Shown one piece after another: positions 27,453 to 35,738 of a stretch of 64,000 nt of DNA (positions are counted from its first letter, which is position 1; each line of letters starts with the position of its first letter). The stretch is from assembly GCA_022827625.1 (NCBI GenBank), contig JAJEIE010000031.1, positions 16,532-80,531 on the forward strand, in the 5' to 3' direction. The DNA comes from Candidatus Poribacteria bacterium (GTDB lineage Bacteria; Poribacteria; WGA-4E; WGA-3G). Position numbers and translations under genes: made by a program. The notes beneath the pieces were generated by a model. That model did not search any database, had not been told where the DNA came from, and worked only from the letters and a program-made list of their open reading frames with translations.

Positions 27453-28436
27453 ATGAACTTAGAGACCCAAATCCAGCAATTCCGAGAAACCTTTTACAAC
27501 GTCAAAGCCGAAGTCCAAAAGCGCATCGTCGGTCAAGACGCGATTATTGAAGGTGTCCTCCTCTGTTTACTCGCCAACGGGCACGCCCTCCTTGAAGGCA
27601 TCCCCGGCCTAGGCAAAACACAACTCATCCACACCCTCAGCGAAGCACTTAATCTCTCCTTCAAACGCATCCAATTCACACCAGATATGATGCCCTCCGA
27701 CATCACAGGTACAACGCTCCTCGTCGAAGATGAACACGGCAGAAGGCAATTTGAGTTCCAAGAGGGACCCATTTTTTCACAACTCATCCTCGCCGACGAA
27801 ATCAACCGTGCGACACCCCGCACGCAATCCGCACTCCTTGAAGCGATGCAGGAACGCACTGTCACCGTCGGACGCACCAGCCATACGTTAGAAGAACCGT
27901 TCTGCGTTTTAGCGACACAAAACCCACTGGAGATGGAAGGCACCTATCCGCTCCCAGAAGCACAACTCGATCGCTTTCTCTTCAAACTCCTCATCGACTT
28001 CCCAAGTGAAGACGAGATCGTCGAAATCCTACGCCGCACGACATCCGGCACCGACATCACGATAGATAAAGTGACGGATGCCGCAACGCTAAACGAAATG
28101 CGCCGACTCGTTCCACAAGTTATCATCGCCGAGCATGTCGAACGCCACATCATCAGACTCGTTCGCGCCACACACCCCAATTCCGAGGACGCACCAGAGA
28201 TTGTGAAAAATTATGTCCATCTCGGCGCAGGGATCCGGAGTGTCCAAGCCATCGCCTTGACCGCCAAAATCAATGCACTCCTCGACGAACGCTACAACGT
28301 CGCCTTTACAGATATTGATGCCGTGTTACTCCCCGCCCTCCGTCACCGTATCCTCCTGAACTTTGAAGGACAAGGTGAGGGTATCGAACCTGATACGATT
28401 GTTAGCGAGGTCCAAAACGCGCTTTCGGAGAGGTAG
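27453..28436 (+). CDS. MoxR-type AAA+ ATPase
   Basis: 327 residues, normal for MoxR/RavA-like ATPases. Walker A EGIPGLGKTQ near 47-56, Walker B LILADEINRATPRTQSALLEAM near 110-131, sensor 1 LATQNPLEMEG near 150, and a C-terminal lid with SVQAIALTAKINALL near 268. Members act as chaperones in maturation of metal enzymes or surface proteins, normally next to a DUF58 and von Willebrand-domain gene. Those partners are absent here; the next gene is a broken fic gene. No clear Shine-Dalgarno sequence. Confidence 0.92.
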   Translation: MNLETQIQQFRETFYNVKAEVQKRIVGQDAIIEGVLLCLLANGHALLEGIPGLGKTQLIHTLSEALNLSFKRIQFTPDMMPSDITGTTLLVEDEHGRRQFEFQEGPIFSQLILADEINRATPRTQSALLEAMQERTVTVGRTSHTLEEPFCVLATQNPLEMEGTYPLPEAQLDRFLFKLLIDFPSEDEIVEILRRTTSGTDITIDKVTDAATLNEMRRLVPQVIIAEHVERHIIRLVRATHPNSEDAPEIVKNYVHLGAGIRSVQAIALTAKINALLDERYNVAFTDIDAVLLPALRHRILLNFEGQGEGIEPDTIVSEVQNALSER

Positions 28437-28455
28437 AACCGTCTTATATTATCAC

Positions 28456-28527
28456 TTTTCATAATATAGAATTTTATATTATGAAAAACTCCTAAAAATC
28501 AAAATATAGAATTCCATATTACGAAAA
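28456..28527. promoter_or_regulatory. Palindromic operator candidate upstream of fic
   Basis: Perfect 13-base inverted repeat TTTTCATAATATA (28456-28468) and TATATTATGAAAA (28475-28487) around a 6-base spacer. A diverged second copy (AAAATATAGAATTCCA, then TATTACGAAAA) spans 28501-28527, ending 17 bases before the fic ATG. The Fic product has a C-terminal winged-helix-like region, so autoregulation is plausible. Confidence 0.65.
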
Positions 28528-28544
28528 ATTGAGACAATCACAAC

Positions 28545-29671
28545 ATGAAAAAATTTACAGCAGGTAAATACAAACAACAACAAGAATATAGAAGTTTCAC
28601 CCCTTCCTTTATAAATAACCGTTTTATCTGGGATAATCCACAGATAGATGTTCTGTTAGAAAAAGCAGGCCGGCTTTTAGGTGAATTAAACGCCTACGCG
28701 GAACTCATACCCGATGTCGATTTTTTCATCCGAATGAAGGTTGTCAAAGAAGCGAGAGACTCTAATCTTATTGAAGGCACCAAAACTGAACTTGATGATG
28801 TCCTGCTACCGCAAGAGGAGATTAATCCAGGGAAACGAGATGATTGGGACGAAGTCCAGAATTATATCAAAGCGATGAACTTCGCTATAGCCAAATTACC
28901 CGAACCGCCACTTTGTCTGAGGCTTCTAAAGGATGCACACAAGATCTTGCTCTCCGGTGTCCGGGGGCAACACAGAGCTCCTGGAGAAATTCGTAAGAGT
29001 CAAAACTGGATTGGTGGTTCAACACCTTCTAACGCATTTTTGTCCCACCCTCCGCAGCAGAAGTTCCAGATCTTTTAAGCGACTTGGAAAAATTCTGGCA
29101 CAATCAATCACTACAGATCCCAATGTTGATCAAAATCGCGATTACACACTACCAGTTTGAAACTATTCATCCTTTTCTGGATGGAAATGGCAGGTGCGGA
29201 AGGCTGTTAATTGTCCTGCAGCTCCTTGATGCCCAGATATTGCAAAAGCCAGTGTTCTATATGTCCACCTTTTTTGAAAGACATAGGGCTTCTTACTACG
29301 ACTCGCTCTCTATAGTCCGTACATCAAATGATCTGGAACAGTGGATTACCTTTTTTTTAACCGGTGTCGCTGACACCGCACAACATAGCATTGAGATATT
29401 CCGGGAAATTATCTCGCTCCGTCAAGAATATGAAGAACAAATCTTAACGCTCGGTTCCAGGGCGAAAAATGCTCATAAATTGCTTCGGTGCATGTTTGCG
29501 CAGCCAATAGTCAACGCGAAATTAGCCACAAAGGAATTAGGTATGGCTTTTTCAAGCACAAACCTACTTCTAAAATCCTTGACTGACCTCGGTATACTAA
29601 AGGAAGTTACCGGCTTTTCTCGCAACCGCCTTTTCGCCTTAGAGAAATACCTGAATCTCTTTAGAAGTTAG
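28545..29671 (+). pseudogene. Fic family AMP-transferase gene with a frameshift
   Basis: Two frames together make one Fic protein of about 375 residues. The first (28545-29078) has the N-terminal Fic domain with the inhibitory-helix motif SNLIEG and ends in IRKSQNWIGGSTPSNAF; the second continues in another frame with PPSAAEVPDLLSDLEKFWH, the active-site HPFLDGNGRCGR (near 29167) and a C-terminal winged helix. The switch occurs at a run of five T at 29037-29041; one more T would restore the frame (PSNAFFVPP). Either the gene is inactivated, the reading has a one-base error, or slippage produces a full protein. The intact active site and regulator-like palindrome upstream suggest it was functional recently. 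Confidence 0.9.
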
Positions 29672-29707
29672 CGGAATCTACCGCTGGCGAGGTCTCCTAA
29701 CCTCGCC
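29670..29707 (+). terminator. Double hairpin after fic
   Basis: AGCGG-AATCTA-CCGCT overlaps the stop codon and GGCGAGGT-CTCCTA-ACCTCGCC follows directly. No strong T run, only a T-rich stretch, so it may be a dispersed hairpin rather than a true terminator; a cousin of the second hairpin lies at about 62880. Confidence 0.45.
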
Positions 29708-29727
29708 TCTGGCCTTCCTAACTTTTC

Positions 29728-29756
29728 TTGACAACCAGGCTCGAAAATGTTAGACT
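29728..29756 (+). promoter_or_regulatory. Putative promoter before the coiled-coil gene
   Basis: TTGACA at 29728-29733, 17-base spacer, TAGACT at 29751-29756. The transcript would begin about 200 bases before the gene at 29961 and would include the inverted-repeat element at 29797. Confidence 0.6.
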
Positions 29757-29796
29757 TAAATTATAGTGAATTCCACAATTAATTGGACACTTCTAT

Positions 29797-29857
29797 TGTA
29801 GCGCAAACTGTTAGTTTGCGTGCAAATCCTAAACACAAACTAACAGTTTGTGGTACA
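29797..29857. repeat. Paired palindromes (CAAACTGTTAGTTTG family), copy 1
   Basis: GCAAACT-GTT-AGTTTGC (near 29802-29818) and CACAAACT-AAC-AGTTTGTG (near 29834-29852) are each palindromic and inverse to one another. A second element with the same plan lies at 33535-33592. Confidence 0.75.
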
Positions 29858-29960
29858 AATGTTCACATATTTTCGGGCTTTACTATAAGCTGACACAAAC
29901 ATGATAGCAATCACACCACCACAGTAGCCAGCGGAACGATAAAGCACCGGAGAAAAAGAA

Positions 29961-30464
29961 ATGGATTTCAGCTGGACGACAATCAGTCTCATAGATATAG
30001 GGATATTTAGCTTGAGCATAATTGCTCTGGCTACCGGATGGCTCGTTAGAAAGCACGCAGACAAACGATATAACGCCCTTCAACAAGAATATGGAAGCCT
30101 GCAGCAAGAACACAACAACCTTCAACAGAGGCATAACGCCCTGCAGCAAGAACACAACAACCTTCAACAGAGGCATAACGCCCTTCAACAAGAACATGTA
30201 ACTCTTCAGGAGGCGTTCAGTAGTTTTCAAAGCGCTGCTGACCAACGCTACAACGCACTTCAACAAGAACATGAAGCCTTAAAAGAGGAAAACGCAACCC
30301 TCCGATCCGCGGTCGATGCGCTCACCACAGAACAAAAAGCACTCCAAAGTGCACACGACCGTTTGTCCGGACGACACGACGAACTCGTTGAAAGAGTGAT
30401 GCCAGTCTTTGAAATATTAGCGCGTGAAAAACTAATGGAAATAAACGCTCGCAGTGAAAACTGA
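29961..30464 (+). CDS. Membrane-anchored coiled-coil protein with 14-residue repeats
   Basis: 167 residues. One N-terminal membrane segment (about 8-29, IDIGIFSLSIIALATGWLV), then a long coiled coil built of a repeated LQQEHNNLQQRHNA unit; at DNA level a 42-base unit is repeated almost exactly twice near 30102-30185, with further shorter copies. The rest (to about 140) is heptad-like and the last 25 residues are amphipathic. AAAAGAAATGG surrounds the start with only a weak ribosome site. Function unknown; such proteins may act as envelope spacers or scaffolds. Repeat number is likely to vary between strains. Confidence 0.82.
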   Translation: MDFSWTTISLIDIGIFSLSIIALATGWLVRKHADKRYNALQQEYGSLQQEHNNLQQRHNALQQEHNNLQQRHNALQQEHVTLQEAFSSFQSAADQRYNALQQEHEALKEENATLRSAVDALTTEQKALQSAHDRLSGRHDELVERVMPVFEILAREKLMEINARSEN

Positions 30465-30514
30465 ACGCGTCCACATTATTCATAGGACTTACGCGTTTCC
30501 TCAATACTTTTCCC

Positions 30515-30543
30515 TTGCCACTCCCCACCAATTATGCTAAAAT
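30515..30543 (+). promoter_or_regulatory. Putative promoter of the GlcD-type gene (leaderless)
   Basis: TTGCCA at 30515-30520, 17-base spacer, TAAAAT at 30538-30543. The ATG at 30553 is only nine bases beyond the -10 box and no Shine-Dalgarno is present, which predicts a leaderless or nearly leaderless transcript. Confidence 0.6.
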
Positions 30544-30552
30544 TCACATAGT

Positions 30553-31938
30553 ATGAATCAACACAATTTAAAATACGCACATAAAGAACTCAGTGCCTTG
30601 CTCGGCACACGTTTCAGCACAGATAACACCGTTCGAGACGCGCATGCACGCGATGCTTCCTATCACCGAGGTGCGCTGCCAGATGCCGTCGTTTTCCCGA
30701 AAACCAACACCGAAGTCGCCGAAACCGTCAAAATCTGTGCGAAATATAAAACACCCATCGTCCCCTACGGCACTGGAACCGGGGTCGAAGGTGCTGTTGT
30801 CGCAACCGAAAGCACGCTCTGCATCGCACTCAACAAGATGAATCGCATCCTCCGCGTCAGCAAAGACGATAGAGATGCCACCGTCCAAGCCGGTGTGACG
30901 CGTATGCAATTGAACACACATCTCACAGAGATAGGGACACAACTCCACTTCTCCGTCGATCCGGGAGCTGATGCTTCATTAGGCGGAATGGTTGCAACAC
31001 GCGCCTCTGGCACGAGTGCCGTCCGATACGGCACAATGCTTGATAACGTCCTCGGTCTGACCGTTGTCACCGCCGATAGCACGATTGTCCATACAGGCAG
31101 CAGGGCGCGGAAATCCGCCGCAGGCTACGACCTCACGCGTCTCTTTATCGGTTCAGAGGGGACACTGGGAATTATTACCGAAATCACGCTTAAATTAACA
31201 CGGTTTCCCGAAGCAGTCGCCGCCGCTGTCTGTGCGTTTCCAAGTGTAGACGCAGCCGTAAATACCGTCATCAAACTCATGGATACCGGCATTAGTATCG
31301 CTCGCATCGAACTCTTAGATGAACTTCAGATGGACGCTGTCAACAGATATGCCGGGTTAACTTATGAAGTCGCGCCGACCCTATTTTTTGAGTTTCACGG
31401 ATCCGAGAACACCGTCGCAGAAAGCTCAGAGATTGCCGGTAAAATCGCAGCAGCACACGGTAGTGGCGACTTCCGATGGGCAACAGACGAAAACGAACGT
31501 AAGAAACTCTGGCAAGCCCGATACGATAGCTACTACGCAGCACTCAACCGTCGTCCCGGTGCTGTCGGTTATGTCACCGATGCCTGCGTTCCAATCACCC
31601 GACTTGCCGAGTGTATCGCCAAAACGAAAGGACTGCTTGAGCAATCAAGCCTTCCCACAACAATGCTCGGACACGTCGGAGACGGAAATTTTCACGTCGT
31701 CTTCGCGCTCGAACCCGATAACAGAGACGAGTTAGCAGAGGCACAGCAACTCAGTCATCAAATCGTAGACATCGCTCTAAAAATGGACGGCACTTGCACC
31801 GGTGAACACGGGGTCGGCGTCGGTAAACGGAACGCCTTAGCGAAAGAACATGGAGCGGCAGTCGACTTAATGCGTGCTATCAAACACGCTTTAGATCCCT
31901 TAAATCTAATGAACCCGGGTAAAGTTTTTCGAGTATAA
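30553..31938 (+). CDS. FAD-linked oxidase, glycolate oxidase GlcD / D-lactate dehydrogenase type
   Basis: 461 residues. N-terminal PCMH-type FAD-binding domain: VVPYGTGTGVEG near 74 and DPGADASLGGMVATRASG near 135-152, SEGTLGIITEITLKL near 200. C-terminal cap domain ends with GHVGDGNFHV near 375 and CTGEHGVGVGK near 414, the active-site His region. Oxidises a 2-hydroxyacid such as D-lactate or glycolate and passes electrons to an acceptor. No glcE or glcF gene is adjacent. The upstream promoter implies a leaderless message. Next gene, 22 bases on, is a small membrane protein. Confidence 0.93.
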   Translation: MNQHNLKYAHKELSALLGTRFSTDNTVRDAHARDASYHRGALPDAVVFPKTNTEVAETVKICAKYKTPIVPYGTGTGVEGAVVATESTLCIALNKMNRILRVSKDDRDATVQAGVTRMQLNTHLTEIGTQLHFSVDPGADASLGGMVATRASGTSAVRYGTMLDNVLGLTVVTADSTIVHTGSRARKSAAGYDLTRLFIGSEGTLGIITEITLKLTRFPEAVAAAVCAFPSVDAAVNTVIKLMDTGISIARIELLDELQMDAVNRYAGLTYEVAPTLFFEFHGSENTVAESSEIAGKIAAAHGSGDFRWATDENERKKLWQARYDSYYAALNRRPGAVGYVTDACVPITRLAECIAKTKGLLEQSSLPTTMLGHVGDGNFHVVFALEPDNRDELAEAQQLSHQIVDIALKMDGTCTGEHGVGVGKRNALAKEHGAAVDLMRAIKHALDPLNLMNPGKVFRV

Positions 31939-31960
31939 CAAACTTAAGGAGAAACTTCTT

Positions 31961-32413
31961 ATGAAAAACCTGATTTTCATAGGGATATTGCTAATCTTCA
32001 CCACATCCGCTTTTGCGGAACTCACCGACTCAGATCTCCAAAGGATTCGGGAGATTGTTAAAGTTGAGGTAGTCAGTTCGGAACAACGGCTCCGAGCGGA
32101 AATGACTGCAGCAATCAAGGCTTCTGAAAAACGGATGATAGAATACCAAGACATAAAATTGACAGGGTTGGACAAACGTGTGGATCTTCTCTCTTCGTTG
32201 CTAATAGGCATAATGGCATTGATTGTGTTAGCGGTTGGGGCCCCACAACTCATCCTTGCTTACAGACAGCGCAAACACGAACAACAACTAAACGCAATTC
32301 AGGAACTCCGTGCAGCGTACGAAGATGTCTTGGTCCAACTCAAAGAACTAAAGTCAGAGAATGAAGCCATCAAACAGCATCTCTCGGCACAACCCGAACA
32401 TCACAGTTCATAA
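31961..32413 (+). CDS. Small membrane coiled-coil protein with signal peptide
   Basis: 150 residues. Signal peptide of about 19 residues (MKNLIFIGILLIFTTSAFA), a helical region to about 75 with charged heptads, a membrane segment near 80-105 (LLIGIMALIVLAVGAPQLIL), and a cytoplasmic coiled coil rich in Gln and Glu to the end. AAGGAGAAA lies eight bases before the ATG. I do not recognise a family; proteins of this plan are frequent in planctomycete- and poribacteria-like genomes. Probably co-transcribed with the GlcD-type gene. Confidence 0.82.
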   Translation: MKNLIFIGILLIFTTSAFAELTDSDLQRIREIVKVEVVSSEQRLRAEMTAAIKASEKRMIEYQDIKLTGLDKRVDLLSSLLIGIMALIVLAVGAPQLILAYRQRKHEQQLNAIQELRAAYEDVLVQLKELKSENEAIKQHLSAQPEHHSS

Positions 32414-32448
32414 TCTCATGTTTCGTGAGGCATACCGTAAGCAAAAAT

Positions 32449-33465
32449 ATGCAAAACGACTGGAAAATTCTCATAACCGATTACGCATGGCCCTCTATAG
32501 AACCGGAACGACAGGTACTGGCTGAAATCGGGGCGGAACTCATCGCCGCGGAGACCGGGGACGAACCTGAACTCCTCACCCTCGCGCCGATGATGGACGG
32601 CATCCTCACCTGTTGGAAACCCGTTCGCGAGCCGGTCATTGCCGCCGCTGAAAAATGTCAAATTATCGGGCGATGTGGCATCGGACTCGATAACATCGAC
32701 GTGGAAGCCGCTACGGAACACGGCATCGTTGTTACCAACGTCCCCGCCTACTGTATCGATGAGGTTTCCGACCATGCGATGGGGCTGCTGTTGGCGTGCG
32801 CCCGAAAAGTCTCACGTTTCAATCGGGCTACCCGGGACGGTATATGGGAGCAGAACATCGGACCAGCGATGTATAGACTCCGAGGCAAAACACTCGGGGT
32901 CGTCGGATTTGGACGGATTGCGAGATCCATTGTACCAAAAGCGAAAGGGTTTGGACTGACAGTCAACGTATGTTCGCCACGTACCGACTCAGCATTAATT
33001 CAGGAGCACGGTGCACAAAAGGTTTCGTTTCCAGAACTCCTCACAACCTCAGATTTTATCACGATCCACACACCCCTGACCCCAGAGACACGCTATATGT
33101 TCAGTTACGCTGAGTTTCGGGCGATGAAACCGACGGCATACTTAATCAACACAGCGCGTGGCGGTATCGTAGACACCACGGCACTCACCACCGCACTCCG
33201 TAACGCTGAAATTGCTGGTGCCGGGTTGGATGTCCTGGAAACAGAACCGCCTGAAGAAAACGAAGAACTACTCACACTTGAGAATGCCATCGTCACACCG
33301 CACGCCGCTTTTATCTCAGAGGAATCCATTCTTGATCTTGAGGTTGCCGCTGCAACATGTGTCGCAGAAGTGCTAACAGGAAAACTGCCAGAATCCGTTG
33401 TGAACCCATCGGTGTTGGAACAACCCAACCTCCGAGCAAAATCACTCGCGCAAAGGATTTCATAA
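32449..33465 (+). CDS. D-2-hydroxyacid dehydrogenase (phosphoglycerate dehydrogenase-like)
   Basis: 338 residues from the ATG at 32449; a GTG at 32425 would add eight. NAD-binding GKTLGVVGFGRIARSIVPKAKGFG near 142-165, catalytic Arg in NTARGGIVD near 233, Glu in LETEPPEENEEL near 262, and His in TPHAAFIS near 283. No C-terminal ACT domain, so it is the short form; it could make 3-phosphohydroxypyruvate for serine or act on another 2-hydroxyacid. Ribosome site is weak. It ends about 185 bases before trpB. Confidence 0.92.
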   Translation: MQNDWKILITDYAWPSIEPERQVLAEIGAELIAAETGDEPELLTLAPMMDGILTCWKPVREPVIAAAEKCQIIGRCGIGLDNIDVEAATEHGIVVTNVPAYCIDEVSDHAMGLLLACARKVSRFNRATRDGIWEQNIGPAMYRLRGKTLGVVGFGRIARSIVPKAKGFGLTVNVCSPRTDSALIQEHGAQKVSFPELLTTSDFITIHTPLTPETRYMFSYAEFRAMKPTAYLINTARGGIVDTTALTTALRNAEIAGAGLDVLETEPPEENEELLTLENAIVTPHAAFISEESILDLEVAAATCVAEVLTGKLPESVVNPSVLEQPNLRAKSLAQRIS

Positions 33466-33534
33466 GTAACATCATTTCACCTTAAACATTTCGTATGTGA
33501 TAAGGGTTGCATTTTGTGTGTCAAAGACATAAGC

Positions 33535-33592
33535 TGTAGCACAAACTGTTAGTTTGTGGTGGACACTGCGCAAACTAACAGTTTGCGCTACG
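33535..33592. repeat. Paired palindromes (CAAACTGTTAGTTTG family), copy 2
   Basis: TGTAGCACAAACTGTTAG with its partner AGTTTGTGGTG, then GCGCAAACT-AAC-AGTTTGCGC. Same plan and nearly the same sequence as the element at 29797, with the variable bases changed in both arms. Confidence 0.75.
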
Positions 33593-33650
33593 AGCAGGAC
33601 TTTTTATCGAGCTCACGCTAAATATAAATCGCAATAGAAGGAGAATTATA

Positions 33651-34844
33651 ATGCAACAACTCCCTGATGCAAGGGGACATTTCGGACAATTCGGAGGTAG
33701 ATACGTCCCCGAAACACTCATGCCCGCCCTGTTGGAACTCGAAGACGCATACATGAAACTCAAAGATAACGCCGACTTCCAAAAAGAGTTTCAGTATTAC
33801 CTCCGTGAATACGTTGGACGCCCCAACCCGCTCTATTATGCCGAACATCTGACAGAGACCCTCGGCGGCGCAAAAATATATCTCAAACGGGAAGACCTCA
33901 ACCACACAGGCGCGCACAAAATCAACAGCGCAATCGGACAAATCCTCCTCGCACGCTGGATGGGCAAAAAACGCATTATCGCTGAAACGGGTGCCGGACA
34001 ACACGGGGTCGCAACAGCCACCGTCGCCGCAAAATTCGATATGGAATGCGAGGTCTACATGGGTGAAGAAGACATAGAACGCCAAGCACTCAACGTCTTC
34101 CGCATGCAGTTGATGGGAACAAAAGTGGTACCGGTTACCTCTGGATCACGAACCCTCAAAGACGCCATCAATGCCTGTTTCCGCGATTGGGTCACAAACG
34201 TCCGGACGACCTACATGCTCCTCGGTTCAGTTGTCGGTGCGCATCCATACCCGATGATAGTCCGAGACTTCCAAGCCGTCATCGGTGAAGAGGCGAGAGC
34301 ACAGATTTTAGAGGAAGAAGGCACTTTACCAGATTCTGTCGTCGCCTGCGTCGGCGGTGGTAGTAATTCGCTCGGTATGTTCTATCCGTTCTATGCCGAC
34401 GCATCCGTTCAACTCATCGGCGTAGAAGCCGCCGGTGAAAGCATCCGTAGCGGACGACACGCCGCACCTCTCACCGCAGGCAGCGTTGGCGTTTTCCACG
34501 GTGCGAAATGCTATCTTTTGCAAGAAGATGACGGTCAGATAACCCCCGCGCACTCAATCTCTGCAGGTTTAGACTATCCCGGTGTTGGACCGGAACACAG
34601 TTACTATCGCGAAAGCGGCAGAGCCGAATACGTTCCAATCACCGATGCAGAAGCAGTAGAAGGATTCCAGTTGTTGTCAGAAACAGAGGGTATCATCCCC
34701 GCATTAGAATCCGCACACGCCATCGCTTACCTGCGAGAACTTGCCCCTAAACTCGGTAAGGACAAAATCATCCTCGTCTGTCTTTCGGGGCGTGGCGATA
34801 AAGATGTCTATACGATCGCCAATGAATTAGGTATAAATCTCTAA
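33651..34844 (+). CDS. trpB: Tryptophan synthase beta chain
   Basis: 397 residues, usual for TrpB1. It joins indole and serine to tryptophan with pyridoxal phosphate. Visible: [19 protein letters not shown] at 9-27, the PLP lysine Lys90 in [26 protein letters not shown] near 112, the phosphate-binding CVGGGSNS near 232, and the [15 protein letters not shown] segment near 305. AGAAGGAG lies nine bases before the ATG. No trpA or other trp gene is in the window, so the pathway is split in this genome. A palindromic element stands in the gap upstream. Confidence 0.97.
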   Translation: MQQLPDARGHFGQFGGRYVPETLMPALLELEDAYMKLKDNADFQKEFQYYLREYVGRPNPLYYAEHLTETLGGAKIYLKREDLNHTGAHKINSAIGQILLARWMGKKRIIAETGAGQHGVATATVAAKFDMECEVYMGEEDIERQALNVFRMQLMGTKVVPVTSGSRTLKDAINACFRDWVTNVRTTYMLLGSVVGAHPYPMIVRDFQAVIGEEARAQILEEEGTLPDSVVACVGGGSNSLGMFYPFYADASVQLIGVEAAGESIRSGRHAAPLTAGSVGVFHGAKCYLLQEDDGQITPAHSISAGLDYPGVGPEHSYYRESGRAEYVPITDAEAVEGFQLLSETEGIIPALESAHAIAYLRELAPKLGKDKIILVCLSGRGDKDVYTIANELGINL

Positions 34845-34920
34845 TTGCGTACGAATTCATCCGACGTGCTACCATTGTTGCCCTTGACATCACATTTGAC
34901 GCGGGTGCAATTCAAAGAAG

Positions 34921-34950
34921 TTGCTATTTAGATGTATTCTATGATATAAT
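34921..34950 (+). promoter_or_regulatory. Putative promoter of the HEAT-repeat gene
   Basis: TTGCTA at 34921-34926, 18-base spacer, perfect TATAAT at 34945-34950, about 70 bases before the ATG at 35021. Confidence 0.65.
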
Positions 34951-35020
34951 CATTTTGTTTAGTCTTTAAACTGTATTTGAATCGGCTTTCCGTCTCCATA
35001 ACACAATAAGGGTGACATTA

Positions 35021-35635
35021 ATGACACGTGAAACTGCGGACTCTGGTTCAAACTCGTCGCTAAAGCAAAAAGTCGACAAATTCATCAGATGGCTTCTACA
35101 CTCAGACGGACCCGTTCGGAATTGGCGGTATATTCCATCACACCTCTTGCTGCGAAAACTGAAATCGGAGTCGGCAGAGATGCGTGCTTATGCTGCCGAA
35201 GGATTAGGGGGAGTCGGCGATGCCCATGCCGTCGCACCGCTTATTAATGCCTTAGATGATAACAATTCAACAGTCCGCCGTTTTGCCATCTCCTCCCTCG
35301 GACATATCGGCGATGCCCGCGCCATTGAGGTTATCATACCGTTTTTACAAGACGAAGAAGCCGATATGCGCTGCGCCGCTGCTGTCGCCCTCGGCGAATT
35401 AGGACTCAGTGAAGATAGATTCTCAACGCCACCCGTACAGATAATAGAGGCACTCATAAATAGCATAACCGACACCGACAGAGGTGTCTGCTCTGCTGCC
35501 GTCGTCGCCTTAGGCAGAATTGGCAACCCACAAGCCATCTCTGCCCTCAACACATTAGCAGAAAGTACCGATAGCGAATGGATCCGCCGCTATATTAGCG
35601 AAGCACTGCATCAAATTGAGGAGCAGAATCCATAA
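35021..35635 (+). CDS. HEAT-repeat (PBS lyase-like) protein
   Basis: 204 residues from the ATG at 35021, which has AAGGGTG eight bases upstream; a GTG three codons earlier overlaps that site. Four to five HEAT repeats of about 31 residues with the pattern AVALGELG, AISSLGHIGDARAIEV, AVVALGRIGNPQAISAL. The first 40 residues are non-repeat (KQKVDKFIRWLLHSDGPVRNW). Such proteins serve as protein-binding scaffolds; no enzymatic residue is visible. It lies about 100 bases before era in the same direction, but era has its own promoter. Confidence 0.88.
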   Translation: MTRETADSGSNSSLKQKVDKFIRWLLHSDGPVRNWRYIPSHLLLRKLKSESAEMRAYAAEGLGGVGDAHAVAPLINALDDNNSTVRRFAISSLGHIGDARAIEVIIPFLQDEEADMRCAAAVALGELGLSEDRFSTPPVQIIEALINSITDTDRGVCSAAVVALGRIGNPQAISALNTLAESTDSEWIRRYISEALHQIEEQNP

Positions 35636-35663
35636 CGCACTCATGACGTGCTGCAAATTTCAA

Positions 35664-35693
35664 TTGGCAAATTACCTTACAATATGCTATAAT
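35664..35693 (+). promoter_or_regulatory. Putative era promoter
   Basis: TTGGCA at 35664-35669, 18-base spacer, perfect TATAAT at 35688-35693, 45 bases before the era ATG. Confidence 0.65.
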
Positions 35694-35738
35694 ATTTTAA
35701 AGTTATTTAGTGTTTAGTAAACATTGTATTCAAGAATT

